Part shown: positions 10,501-22,061 of the stretch, piece after piece
Numbering within the stretch: position 1 is the stretch's first letter
Layout of the letters: every line of letters starts with the position of its first letter
Assembly: GCA_964007475.1 (NCBI GenBank)
Contig: OZ023275.1
Location: forward strand, 2,046,001 to 2,110,000
DNA from: Hybos culiciformis
Taxonomy: Eukaryota; Arthropoda; Insecta; Diptera; Hybotidae
Length of the DNA: 64,000 nt
Direction of reading: 5' to 3'
Position numbers and translations under genes: made by a program
The notes under the pieces: model-generated
What the model was told of the DNA's origin: nothing
The model's input: the letters and a program-made list of their open reading frames with translations, nothing else
Database searches by the model: none

Positions 10501-13278
10501 CCATCTTGAGTACCTGGACAAAACTCAGAGAAGTGCTATTAGATTGATCGATAATCACCAAGCCACCAGCTCATTAACATCACTCAATCACGGTCGTAAT
10601 GCAGGTGCATTTTCCATTTTCTATAAATACCTTGTTGGAACGGATACGTGTTCCCTGGAAGTAAAGGTCCTACTTCCTCTACTTCAAGTATTTTCATGAC
10701 AAACACGTACCGCCTCAACGTCACACCCATATTTCGTCAAAATTCCCAGATGTGATAGAACGAGCTTCGGATATTCGTTTTCAATTCGCACCTCGAGAAT
10801 GTGGAATGCTCTCCCATCAAAATTGTTCCCCACAGCTGGCGGACGCTTGATTTACGACTTGCGCCGCTTTAAGAACAGTGTAAATGATTACCTACTAACT
10901 GTCCCACTTTTTAATCCCGTCTAAACTTCCTGTCCTCATTACCAAATCCATACTTCTTATAGTATAAAATGTATCCCACCTAGTGATTTGGTAACTTTAA
11001 TAAAAAAAAAAACACAACTCGTTGTAATAACAAATTTTCTTAACATGTGTTGTAATCTACTATTATGTTCCTTTCATCAACACTTATGTGTACTATTGTA
11101 CATGTATAGGAATTTATTTACACTCCAACAGTCAATACTGTACTTATATTTTGGAATCTTTATACTCCGAAACAAAGAATCAAAAAATCTAATCTTTGAA
11201 CTGTGAGATGAGAGAGGGGAATGAACAAAATTACCTTATTTGTCGTTCAAATTCAAACTGTAAGAGAACCATAAGTGAAATACAAAGGGTCGGACAAACA
11301 ATCGGAGTTCGGATAAAAATATTTAGGATAGAAAATTTATTACGAAAGTTGTAATAAATTTCACGATACAAAATTTATAGATTCTACAAAAATCAAAAAA
11401 TTAAATTTTCAATACTTACAAAATATGGACAAGAATGATTCATGTTAGTGGATTTATCTACAATTGGCTTAATAATTCTATATATAGGATTATAATTTCT
11501 GGTCCTAAGCATGTTGCACATTGATAAATTAACATTAATTAAAAATGGTCTGTAACCACTATATTTTTTAAACAATTGCAAATTTATCTGAAATTTTTTT
11601 TTTTAATATGTAAATATGTATGTATGTGGAAAATTTATTGATACCTATCATAAAATCATTTTATTTTATTTAAGGTTTATAGTCTGCATATCATATTTTA
11701 ATCTCAAAGGGCGAAATATTTGGTTTCAAGTTTATAATTTTATTATCCTATATCTGCCCGTCTAATCGTTCGGTGCTAGAATGCTAATTAAGTAATTACA
11801 ATTAAAAATTATCGTATTCGACCTTTTGGAAGCAAATATACGCGTAATAATGTTCACTTTAAACTTAAAATAAACTCACAGATCCGGGATCATAAGCGGC
11901 CAAGGGTCTAAATGTTTTTTGATTCAAATTTATGCTTATGTATTTCATAGTTTTTAATGGATACTATTATTGGAGAGCTAATATAAATGCTGCTGAAAAT
12001 AGATTTCCATAAAAATTCATAAGAACATAAAAGAATTCAAGACTCCAATTATCTGTAAAGATTCGGAGTAGATGCCATACATCGTTTACATAAATAAAAA
12101 TGTGATATTATTTATTTTTCTGTCTGTCCGAATATCTGCCGGGCACTAAAATTCTATTAAACTATTAAACTATTAAACTATTAAACTATTAAAAAGACAA
12201 TTAAACTACTCAATCGAATTCAATCAAATTAGAGCCAAAAAATACACAATTTCGTTTACTTTCCTCAAACTTAAAGCGATAGGTTCACCGATTTCGGACT
12301 GCAGAGTTAAAAGCCTCAACTGACCTAGCGTCGATAAAATTAACTTTTAATGTATATAATTCATTGTTCGAATGAGTACGTGTCAACTGAAGGACCGTAA
12401 AAATAATATCTACGGTTAAGGATTACAGCCGGAGGCTGAAAGAGGATATTTATGAAAATTAGCATATGGAAAAACTCAGAATTTTAAGCAAAACATTGTT
12501 ATTAAAATTTTGAAAATCGGCCCCATACATCATTTACTCCTGTTTCGGATGTACCGACGAGCGCGCCCAATGAAAATATTTAGTCGGTTTATTTTTTTAG
12601 ATTTTTAATACTAAAATTAAACTCACTTACATTAAATTTACGAATTGGTTTGAGCAGAGTCACATTGATGTTTCCAAGTCTTGTTGTTCGGTTTACAGCT
12701 TTAATAAAACAAGAGTTAATTATTACCGATTTCTTATTACCAAAGCATTCAACATTTGAAAGCTTTATGTTGACATTATCTGTGCATATCTGAAATTATT
12801 ATAAATATATACTTCTTAAAAATGTATGTATAAATCAAAAATTAAAATAAACAATTAAAAATATACAATATCAATTACGAAATAAATCTATCAAACACTT
12901 TACACAGAATTAAACGTTTATATACATAGGTGAGCTTTCAGATTCTTCGCTAAGATAATAGTTAGGTAAGGTAATAGTTAGGCAAAGTTTAATTTTTTTT
13001 TATCATTTCACATCATAAAATGAAAATTATGTTTGTAGCTTTAAACAGTATGTAATGTAGATACTATGTTTTATGAATAAGTGCAAATTGTTAGTGAAAT
13101 TCTTTTTAACCATACTTATTTAGGATTAATTAAGGGAAAATTATTTAAACTAACATAAGCGCTTCTACATTCTTCAAAAAGAACACACATTATTGAAAAA
13201 TTTATAGAAATAACTCACCACCACCCTTAAGAACAACAAGAAAGTTAGTAAACAATAATGATAGACGTGTATCTTCAT
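7577..13278 (-). CDS. DUF1091-family secreted protein, copy B (four exons, complete)
   Basis: All four exons join in phase 0. Exon 1, 13278-13219, is a signal peptide (MKIHVYHYCLLTFLLFLRVV) with donor GTGAGT. Exon 2, 12789-12631, starts after TTTCAG and contains LSNVECFGNKK, NSCFIKAVNRTT and TLLKPIRKFN, with donor GTAAGTG. Exon 3, 11587-11420, starts after TTTCAG and contains LFKKYSGYRPFLINVNLSMC and MNHSCPYF, with donor GTAAGT. Exon 4, 7738-7577, starts after TTTCAAG and contains INLNDLW, MWPEGDYKLHIST and stop TAA. The product is 182 residues, normal for the family, with the conserved Cys set, the GYxPFL block, the NHSCPY block and the final P-x-GDY block. The family is known as secreted, possibly lipid-binding, and ML-domain-like; the ligand and tissue cannot be told. 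The intron 3 acceptor is the weakest point: exon 4 is 3.7 kb from exon 3, and an antisense LINE lies between them. Copy A is the tandem paralog. Confidence 0.82.
8650..11012 (+). mobile_element. CR1/Jockey-group LINE, 5'-truncated and broken
   Basis: Conceptual reading across several frames shows the pre-RT linker (WREVRNRCSKICCQQK), then RT motifs NYRPIALTSILSKVMES, ALDIAKAFDRVWHPDL (about 9830-9875), SGVPKG and HSFADDS with the catalytic Asp pair (about 10081-10100). A C-terminal region that includes RTSFGYSFSIRTSRMW follows. The 3' end is TTTGGTAACTTTAAT plus an A run at about 10995-11012. Stops and frameshifts interrupt it in many places, so it is not functional. It sits antisense inside intron 3 of DUF1091 copy B, joined at its 3' end to a piece of the palindromic repeat family. 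Related copies are at 4955, 53848 and 59392. Confidence 0.85.
11013..11088. repeat. End fragment of the palindromic repeat family
   Basis: AACTCGTTGTAATAACAAAT and GTTGTAATCTACTATTA are the same terminal sequence seen at 31558-31605, 52005-52160 and 62390-62430. It directly abuts the LINE poly-A. Confidence 0.7.
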
Positions 13279-13480
13279 TGCCGGAACACAGTATAATAAG
13301 AATAAATGTTTTATTTTTATTAATTTGTTTGGTCATTAAATATTGATATAAATCTGAAAATATAAATATAAAATTATTAAATTAATTGTTACAACATCAA
13401 TTTTACAGAAAAAGTAAAAAAATGTGGTAAAAATTACCTTTTAAGTGTTAAACTATTATCAGTCAAATTTAAAATTGTTG
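13279..13480 (-). promoter_or_regulatory. Conserved 5' flank of DUF1091 copy B
   Basis: Paralogous to 3447-3620, with long identical blocks in otherwise diverged AT-rich DNA. It probably contains the promoter and 5' UTR. No definite core element can be proven. Confidence 0.35.
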
Positions 13481-13724
13481 AGGATTTGGGAAAAGTTCTC
13501 ACAATAAAGACCAATCTTTTAGCCAAATTGTTTTTCAGGCAGATGTGGCACAAAATATTTTTACTTAACTTACATTTCTCATATGATTCACAACAGTTTA
13601 AGTTTTCTTGCCTTTTGTTTAATGACATCTATGTCTTGCGCTATACCATCTGTGTTTACAACCCGTTCTTGATTAACTTCTAGTTACCAGAAACAGATTT
13701 AAGGCTCAAAAGTAAGTTCGAGAT

Positions 13725-13880
13725 GGCACCGCAATGATAAAATGACATTTGTCATTTGCCTGGTGGACAAATGTTCCAAAATGAGCGAACAAATGTAATT
13801 TTGTAAAATGACATTCTTCCGCGATTGAATTTTTAAATTTTTTGGAGGACAAATGTAATTTTGGATAAGAAGGCCCTTGC
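13725..13880. repeat. GGACAAATG-type small inverted repeat element
   Basis: Contains GGCACCG at the left, several copies of GACAAATGT/ACATTTGTC in both orientations and TTCCGCGATTGAAT. The same vocabulary occurs at 50505-50706 and in the 102-bp element at 52040, so this is one dispersed family. Confidence 0.55.
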
Positions 13881-14204
13881 TGGTATAGACGTAGGTTAAG
13901 TTGCTAACAATCCAGGAATACGCGAATGTTATGTTATTTTATTATTTTCAAAAACGTTTATATAATTGTTTCAATATATTTATTTGTGAGTACATACATG
14001 TAATTGAATATAAAATAATGGGTTGAGTACGTAATTCCAATTTTGAAAATCCCAAATCGAAAATCCCAAATGAAAAAAATCCCAAAATAAAATATCTTGA
14101 AATTTAAAATACCAAAAAAAAATCTTAAAAACTAAAATGCAAAAAATTAAAGTCCCAATAAAATAAATTCCATTGTAAAAAATAATATTTTATTTATTAT
14201 CTGC

Positions 14205-14420
14205 TTAGATCAATTATTGGGCTCCATGAATTTTGTCCGCATGAATTATGACCGCGACTGGCGGTCAAAATTCATTTTCAAAATTAATTTTGGCCGCAAC
14301 TCAATTTAGTAAAAAATAAATTTTGACCGCGGCAAACTGTGCGGACAAAATTCATTTTCAAAATGAATTTTGGCCGCGACTTATTTAGAAAATAAATGAA
14401 TTTTGACCGCGAGTTGCGGC
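14205..14420. repeat. Tandem/inverted repeat rich in GACCGCG
   Basis: Units of roughly 70-100 bases built on AAAATTCATTTTCAAAAT and TTTTGACCGCGA / TGGCCGCGACT, both direct and inverted. Non-coding. A related TTCGCGGTTATGACAAAAA repeat flanks the MITE at 14875. Confidence 0.6.
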
Positions 14421-14589
14421 TGTATTATGCAGAAATAGTTTCATCAAAAATATTACTTAACAAATATTGAAAATAAAAACATCTTTTTCATACATTTTGA
14501 ACGGCATCCTTTTGGAAAAGGCCTAAAATCATTTTTAAAACGACACTATTTATCGTATGTGAGTAAGAAAGATAAAATATTTGTGAGGT

Positions 14590-14665
14590 AGACACACGGG
14601 GAAGGCTGGCGCCGCAAATCCCACTGACCAACCGCCCGCCCGCCGCCCTGCTGCATCCTCTTTTG
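14590..14665. repeat. Local GC-rich repeat fragment
   Basis: A GC-rich patch (GGCGCCGCAAATCCCACTGA, CCGCCCGCCCGCCGCC) in AT-rich surroundings. Its complement shares GTGGGATTTGCGGC with 49578-49591, so it is a dispersed repeat and not a CpG-island promoter. Confidence 0.4.
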
Positions 14666-14874
14666 CTTAGAACAGAATATTTTATCGGAGAGCTTATTTC
14701 AATTTTCAAAATGATCGAGAATATTTTATCGATGGGCTTATTTTATTTTTCAAAATTATCGACTTTTTGAGTTTCGCGGTCATAACAAAAATGTTTATAA
14801 CCGCGAAATGATAAAAATCCAATATTTACGTTTCCCGGTTATAAAAAAAATGTTTGTTATAACTACGAAACAAA

Positions 14875-15129
14875 TCGTCTATCTAGTTCTTAAGTGCCGT
14901 ATACGCATTTTTCGTATTTTTGGCAAATTGAGTTTGAAGTTGTAAGACTCAAACAATTTGTTCCAATTTAGCATATACGTCAAATAGGGAAAAAATATCT
15001 CGAGAGCGGAAGGAGCTATTGAAATTTCGAGAAGGACGTTCGAAAGATCGCCTTCGAATTAGTATGAAGCAATCCCTAACTCCAAAAGTGCCAAAATGCG
15101 TATACGGCACTTAAGAACTAGATAGACGA
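14875..15129. mobile_element. 255-bp MITE with ~37-bp TIR
   Basis: The left end TCGTCTATCTAGTTCTTAAG continues through TGCCGTATACGCATTTT and is exactly repeated as inverted complement at 15093-15129. It was inserted within a TTCGCGGTTATGACAAAAA repeat tract, copies of which lie on both sides. Confidence 0.85.
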
Positions 15130-16072
15130 AATTCCAGTTTCGCGGTTATGACAAAAAAATTTCGCGGTTATTACATATTCTATTTTTGAAACAAAACACA
15201 GAGCTAAGTAAAATTGTAGCAAATTTGGTGGCAAAGGTTATTTTATGGTTCAAAAACATTTGCAAATTAGGCGCTGTTTGATTTTTTATTTTAATTTATA
15301 TAAATGGAAAAAACTTTTAATTAATAAATAGTGTTTTATAATTTTATAATACATATTATAAAATTAAAATGTAGCTAAAAACTTATTTGAGAACTTAGTT
15401 GAAAACTGTAAAATTTCATATATGAATGAATGCAATTGAATATTGCTATAAAATGGATGTAAAAAATATTGGAAACGTTGACAGATACATAAATTTAAGT
15501 ATCGAGATCCTATTTCATTTTAAAAATTTAATTGTAAAAAAAAACTATGCTATTCAGAAATCAGTTTTTTAACAGCGGGTTGAATGAACTATTTTTCAAT
15601 ATTGTGGGCAGCGTTCTGCAATATTCACAGCTTTTTCGTGCAATCTTATTTTCACAATAGAATTAACATAATCTTGTGATCATTCATAAAAAATGTAGAC
15701 ACCGGATAAAATATCACTAAAGTCCCAACTAATTTTCAAACATGTTTTACCACTTACCAGACAGTATATATATATATGTATTTAAACAAGCATTTGTTAA
15801 TCTGCTGTAGTTAATAAGAAACGCTAAAAAATGTATGAATTTTCCGGGAGAAAAATAAGTAAGAAAAGTGATCACATTTCATTTCATGTTTCACGTTTTT
15901 GTTTTATTTTTTTACAGAGATCATGTAACCACTAAAGTTATAAACATTATATCCTATAACAAAAATTTATAATATTGGACGCACTAAACTCGTTACAACA
16001 TTAGGTATATTTTGGTATTGATAGTATAGATATCGAACATGTAATTTATCATTATCATTATAGGTTTTCCGG

Positions 16073-16260
16073 CTCAAAATATGCAAAAAAAAAAAAAAAA
16101 TCCAAAATAGAATAGCTCCGTTGAAATAAAAATTACCTGCCCAAAAATTTTGGTTAGAGAACTACGGTTACGCAAAAAAAAAATTTCCAAAATAGGTAGC
16201 TCCGGTGAAATAAAGATTACCAGATGACGCAAAACAAGGTCAACTAGCAATTCCAAAAAA
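16073..16260. repeat. Two diverged units of the GCTCCGGTGAAATAAAG minisatellite
   Basis: Carries GGTAGCTCCGGTGAAATAAA, ATTACCTGCCCAAAAATTTT and GGCTCAAAAT, the same unit that is amplified at 49750-50405. Confidence 0.75.
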
Positions 16261-16339
16261 TGAAAGATTAAAAATTATGATGTCTTATCATGATCTTCCA
16301 GGCTGTGATCATTATGGTATCTGTTATTATGCAATATTT

Positions 16340-16770
16340 AACGTACTGTTTTTGGGTTTCACACCTAAATAGCACCCTAAAGCTAATACAGTTGAAATAA
16401 AAAATCGTGACCTAAAAACCCAACTAGCCTTAGTAGAAAACAATCACATAAGGAAAATTCATGGTTTTGCCACGAACACAGGGAAATCTGAAAGAACTGC
16501 TGCTTACCTAACATTTGGAAGAGAATTAAGAACCATTGATGATATTCAACATGATTTAAAAGCAATAATTCAATCTGAAAACTTTTTACCACAAAAAACT
16601 CCACATTTGAAGACTTTTTCCAACATTATATAACAGAAACAAATGAAGCTTTGCAGATCGAAATAAAACTACACTGACAAACATCGTAGCTCACATCCAA
16701 ATTAAGAAATTGGTGATCAGGTTTTAGTTACAACGCATGTGTTTAGCAATGCTAAAAAAATTCAAATTTT
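16340..16770 (+). pseudogene. Ty3/gypsy integrase fragment
   Basis: The + strand reads as the end of the integrase core (HPKANTV followed by KNRDLKTQL), then AAYLTFGRELRT and DDIQHDLKAIIQSENF, and in another frame EIGDQVLVTTHV, the start of the integrase C-terminal domain. Stops and frameshifts show that it is inactive. No LTRs or other pol parts are visible nearby. Confidence 0.7.
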
Positions 16771-16922
16771 TTTTTTTTTTTATATTTTCCATTCTCTTTG
16801 GTACTAAAATTAACAACACAAGGCTTAGTCTAAGAATAAAAATAAAAAACGGAAAATTAAAATATATATATATATAAATGTGTGGAAATCGATAAAATTA
16901 TTTTGAAGAGACTTGATCTAAT

Positions 16923-17336
16923 ATGGTGTTCGCATTAGGAGAATATTAGTGGAATATGCTGTTATCCGGAATATTTCAGGAATATGAACTGGATTTTTCA
17001 TATAAAAAAATATTCCGGAATATGTATATTCCACTTTCATATTCTAGTTTGTCAGGGTTAGAATTCTACATTTCTAGTTATTTTCACTCATTTTTTGAAA
17101 TTTTGTTATAGTTGGCAACAATTTTTTTGTCAAATTCGAGTCAAAATGAAAAAAAAACAAAATAAAATTGATAACAAGCGAGATAAAAAGTCAAAATTTT
17201 CAACAACAAAAACTTTTTCTCTTTCTCAATTTTTTTTTTCACACCATCAAATTCCAGTTCTCATCAAATTTTGTAATGCGAACGGCAATTTGTTTTCCGG
17301 AATATAAGTGGAATTCAAATTATAATGCGAACAAGG
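16923..17336. mobile_element. ~410-bp TIR element with TGTTCGCATTA ends
   Basis: Ends TGTTCGCATTA (left) and TAATGCGAACA (right) are inverted; next to them GTGGAATA/TATTCCACTT and TCCGGAATAT recur. A related end occurs at 2189-2230, and a weak one at 59285-59390. The open frame at 17095-17307 has no recognisable domain and is probably chance. Confidence 0.6.
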
Positions 17337-19020
17337 TATAAAAAGTAAAATGTCATCTTAGGTTTTTTAACAGCAAATAGAATCTTAACATTTCATCATT
17401 ATTTTTTATAAATAAAAGTCTTTTCTGACTTATGAAATTTAAATTAGATCTTATTATTATACATTGTATTCTTATTATTATTCCTGAAACAGAAAAATTT
17501 TGAAAAATTGGGTACGGCGGCTTAAAATGGAATTTATTGTGATACAGGAATTTTAACGATAAAAAAAGTATTTAATACAGTTTTTCTATTATATACAAAA
17601 AAAAAAATGTTTCCAATATATATTTAACAAAAAAAAACAAATAAAAAAATAAATAACAAGAAATTTAAATTTATAATAGACGTAAATCTTTTGCTTTGAA
17701 ATTTAGATAAACAAAAAGCTTATTTTAAATACAAGTAAAAAACAAAAAAAATCCGGAAAGTCATGTTATTATTATTTTCATTGAAAAATTCCTTATTTTA
17801 TACTCTATTTCTCCTTTTAAAAAAAAATCTAATTTAAAAAAATCTTCTAAGAACGTTCAATAAACATGCAGAAAAAAAAAATGAAAGAATCCTCTTAACC
17901 TGGAGCATAATAATATATGAAATTTCAACAATAGTAAATAAGCAATTTAAAATTCACATATTTTTATTTTTTTTTATTTTTAACTATTAAGTTAATTTTC
18001 CCTTAGAAAAAAACACTTTCCTGATTTTTATTTTAATGAAATTATAGGTGAACTTATTTTAATTGCTATTCAGAAATTGAAGAAAATATTCACTTTCCTA
18101 GAAATGATAATAAAAAATATAGATAAACATATACAAAGCTTTTTTTATTTCTTGGCACACAGGACGTATGTATTTCATTGCACTGAACTTTCACTGAACA
18201 AAAACTCTTTGCAGAGTATGTATAGCAAAATCTAAACAGAAAATTGTGTTATTTTATTACATCATACACTAAAAATGTAGCAATAAATAAAACTTTTTTT
18301 AGTAAATTATCAAAAAATTAACTAAAGAAAGAAGAGTAAAAAAAAATACATTAAAAAAATGTTACACCATAAATAGCAATGCAATAATTTTGTATAGGTA
18401 TATGTTAGTTAAAAAATTAATTTTCTTTTACTGTTTCAAGATATCCGCATAATTAATATTTTGTATTTTCACACAACCCAAATTTCAAAATGTAAGAATA
18501 GTTGTAAACTGTAAAGTCTATAGTATATAGTTATAGTTCACATCGAACTAGTGAATGACGTTGTCAAATTTTGCTATTTGTTCGTAGCAAAGAAAAATAG
18601 CTAACAGTATTAATGTCAGTTTTAATATGTCAGTTATTCGGATGCTGGCAACGTTGGAGGCGCATTCTAATTAATAAAAATAAATAAAATTGGAGATTTG
18701 TTAAAGAATTGGTTAATCTATTTTTAGGATTAATTACATAATCAAACTGAAAAGTGATTTAACTGTCGATAATCCTGTTAGACAAGTTAAGTCAAAATTG
18801 TTTTTTTAAACTTAAGAAGTATTGTGAAGAATGTTAAGTAAATTAATTTAAAATAAAGAATTATTATTATTATTATATGTGTTGGTATATATTTTGGAAA
18901 GTTTTGAAAGAGGGTTGCGGAAAAATAAAAAGCCTCTATTTTTGATAATTACTTTCTGTATTTTCTATATTAGATTATCTGTAAGAAATTAAATATTTCA
19001 AAGGCCTGAAAGTACGTTAA
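17337..19020. other. AT-rich stretch without recognised gene
   Basis: Low-complexity AT sequence. A motif at 18535-18610 (TTCACATCGAACTAGTGAAT, TAGCAAAGAAAAATAGC) belongs to the dispersed repeat also seen near 35600, 53100 and 56150. Confidence 0.5.
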
Positions 19021-19225
19021 GCTCGGGTGTCGTTAAACAGAATTTAGCAACAGAACAGAATCAGCGACAGAAAAATGTATTCTGCTACTGAAATTCTGGT
19101 CAGAATCTCTGCCTTTAAAATAGAAACAGAATGAGAATCAGCGCAGCTTTGAAATTTGTGCTCGAAAATATTTTAGGTACTTGTTGTCATTGAACGATTT
19201 ATTTGTCATTCCGATTTGAAAAATT

Positions 19226-22061
19226 ATGGAAAATTACAGTGCCGACGAAATAGTTGAAATAAATCGCGCAATTGCGACTTGCTGCGTATTTTCGACTAAC
19301 ACCGCATCTCTTTACCACTGTACTCGAAGCTGTGAAAGAGATTTGGAAGGAATGGCGACGAATTCTCACCCAACACCAATGACACCAAATGAAAAACTAT
19401 GTATTGCTTTGAGGTAATTTTTAATTTTTATTACAAAAAAAGGTATAAAAAAAATCGAAAGAAAAAAATAATGCGATTTCAATCGTCAAGATCCACCAAA
19501 ACATTCGATGTAAAACCATAGAAAACGGTTCCATCGTTGTTCGGAATCGGTTCGGTTTCAGCAAGCGCATTGTTTTCAGCCACCAGTACTTCCTCTTCCC
19601 CAACAAGTTGTCCGATTTTCAGTTTCAATCTGGCGATGGAAACTGATGGGAAAGAGCGTATAGTAGTGCGTATGGAAGCGAAAAATAGTCCAAATGATTT
19701 TTTGGCTTTGGAACCGGCAAATAATCGATTCTGTTCGGTCGACGATTTGTTAGCGCTTGCAATAGTTGATCAGTTGTGGTCAGTGCGGTTCTCTTCTTTG
19801 CTTGCTGCGATTTTGTTGTTGTTGTTGTTGTTGTTGTTGCTGTTGATGATGCATCAACCGAATGCGAAGTGAAATCTGGAAAAGTTTTATCCAAATTCGA
19901 AACCAAAACCAAAGGATCATCGTCCAACTTGGTGTGTCCAACCCCGATAATCGAGTAACCGGGTATTCGTAGATTTTCAGAATTTCACCATTATTCGGTT
20001 AACCGGTAAATTTCATCGAGTAACCGAGAAGTTAGTTTTTACTTATTTTTTAAGCAAAATAAGCAAATATTTTACCATTTCCTAATAAACATTGGAATTT
20101 CGATTTACTTGCAAAAATGGATTTACTCGCATAAATTTATTTCTTTATTTACTACACCAAAGACATACGACTTGATATTTGAGCTTGGGAGTTCAAGCTT
20201 CTAGAAATCAATAAAGGAATGCGTTCCGTACAGGTACAAATAGAAAGGTTGTACATGCAGTTTTAACTATAACGCCGAGCTCTACTGCGTCCGACTGAGT
20301 CTTTTCTGCAGCTCGTACAATGAAAACTAAAATCAAAAATCGAATACGCCCGGAAATATTAAATGCACAAATTTTCCTTACATATTATTTCCTAAATAAA
20401 TAGTCCGTACGCTAAAACACGGTATTAAATTAAAATTAATTAACTGTTCTAGTAGTATTGCAGTTGCAGTTTTCTATTAGTAGATATATGAATTAAATAT
20501 GTATTTTTTTTTTTGTTATTGTGTTATCTAATTTATCTGTAATTCAAGACTCAACCGATAAATTCAATTTTTATTTTATTTTTTGGCTTAAGTTTGTTTC
20601 GAGTATGGTAACCGAGTAATCGAGTACTCGCTCAATTTTTGGTGTAATATTCGAATAACCGAGTATTATAAAAACTCGAGTAATTTGGATACACTAGTCC
20701 AACTATTCAGTCAATGATGCCGGTTTCGATGTAGCCGAACGCTGATCAGAAGTGCTGGTGCCATCGGCCCAATCAGTTGGAAGTGTTTTATCTTCATCGG
20801 TAGCTGGCATGTTGGTCCGTGTACTAAAATGAAAAATATTGTTAGTAATAATTTTATCTTAGGGATTTCCAGTAGAATGATAAATGAAACTAAATCATAT
20901 TATGTAAAAACTTACTTTCGCTTGAGTATCGAAGTATTCAATAAGATCTTCATCGATTTATTTCGCTTAGCCGTTAAACCACTTAGCCGCCTTTCCAGTG
21001 GACTTTTTCTCAACTTGGATTCGCTTGAAATAATCGCCCATGGTTATGTATCTGCTCTTCACGGTTCCCACTGTAAAACAAATGTTAATATATATTTATT
21101 ATTTTTCTATTCATTGCAGATTTCTATCTAGAGGCGAATTATTCAGATCATGGGCGTTTCAATTCAGAGTCCACAGTTCAACCATTATTAGAATTAATTA
21201 CATTAAAAAATGCTTCAAAGCCATCGTCGAACGTCTTTTGCATTCAGCGATGCCACAACCAACGAAATCTTTGAATCAAAATATAAATGATTTTTGGCTC
21301 AAATGGAATAGGTGTCATTGACGGCAAGCATATTCCAGTAAAATGTGTTCCTAATCTTGGCTCGCCCTGTTTTAATAATAAAGATTTTCACTCGTTCGTG
21401 CTTCTCGCCATTGTCGACGCCAACTACAAATACATTGCCGTCGACGTTGGGTCATACGGCCAAGAAGAAGATACCGGTATTTCTTACATATGAATTTAAA
21501 AATATAACCCGAAAAATGGCTGTTATTTTTATTGTGTTTCAGGCATTTATTTGAAAAGTGAAATAGGCAAAGCAATCATGGCAAATCGATTCAACATTCC
21601 TCTACCGACGGCCATACCGTACACAAACACTGTTCTGCTGAACGACGAAGCTTTTGCTATTCACAAAAATTTAATGAAGCCGTATCCACGGCAGCAATCG
21701 CTACACGATCGAACGAAAGCCATTTATAACTACAGGGACTCTCGTGCGAGACGAACAACGAAGAATGCATTTGGCATCATGAGTGCATATTTCCTTGTAT
21801 TTCACACTCAACTTGCTGTTGCAATACCCGAAACAATTGATAGCATGTTCTCGTTTATTTTATATTGCACAACTATATGCTAACGGAAAAAATGCCTGCA
21901 CTAAATGAAGCCACATTTGGAAATACAGACGATATCAAACTACCAACTAAAAATCTAATTCCACTAACATCGTGCGGTGGCCGAATGTTGAAGCTATTGT
22001 AATTCGCGACACATTCAAAGATTATTTCAACGAAGCACTTGTTTGGCAAGACCAAGTTTGA
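19226..22061 (+). pseudogene. Harbinger DDE transposase (HARBI1-like), three exons, dead
   Basis: Exon 1 19226-19413 (MENYSADEIVEINRAI ... TPNEKLCIALR), donor GTAATT, phase 2. Exon 2 21120-21476 after TTGCAG (FLSRGELFRSWAFQFRVHSS, then GVIDGKHIPVKC and VDANYKYIAVDVGSYGQ). Exon 3 21543-22061 after TTTCAG, with RDSRARRTTKNAFGIMSAYF, and ends in frame-restored ...LVWQDQV stop. The catalytic Asp residues in IDGKH and VDVG remain. The third catalytic residue, normally Glu in RRxxENAFG, is Lys (AAG at 21761-21763). There are single-base frameshifts near 21300 and 21850 and another near 21990. In the element it would cut DNA together with the MADF/BESS partner encoded on the other strand. Confidence 0.85.

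Noticed and set aside
13434..13628. Minus-strand 64-codon frame ending at a GT just upstream of DUF1091 copy B
   Set aside because: No family similarity, and the corresponding region upstream of copy A does not keep the frame; more likely promoter or 5' UTR.
20829..21131. 100-codon + strand frame in the Harbinger element
   Set aside because: Shadow of the minus-strand MADF exon 21070-20916, which has proper splice sites and motif.
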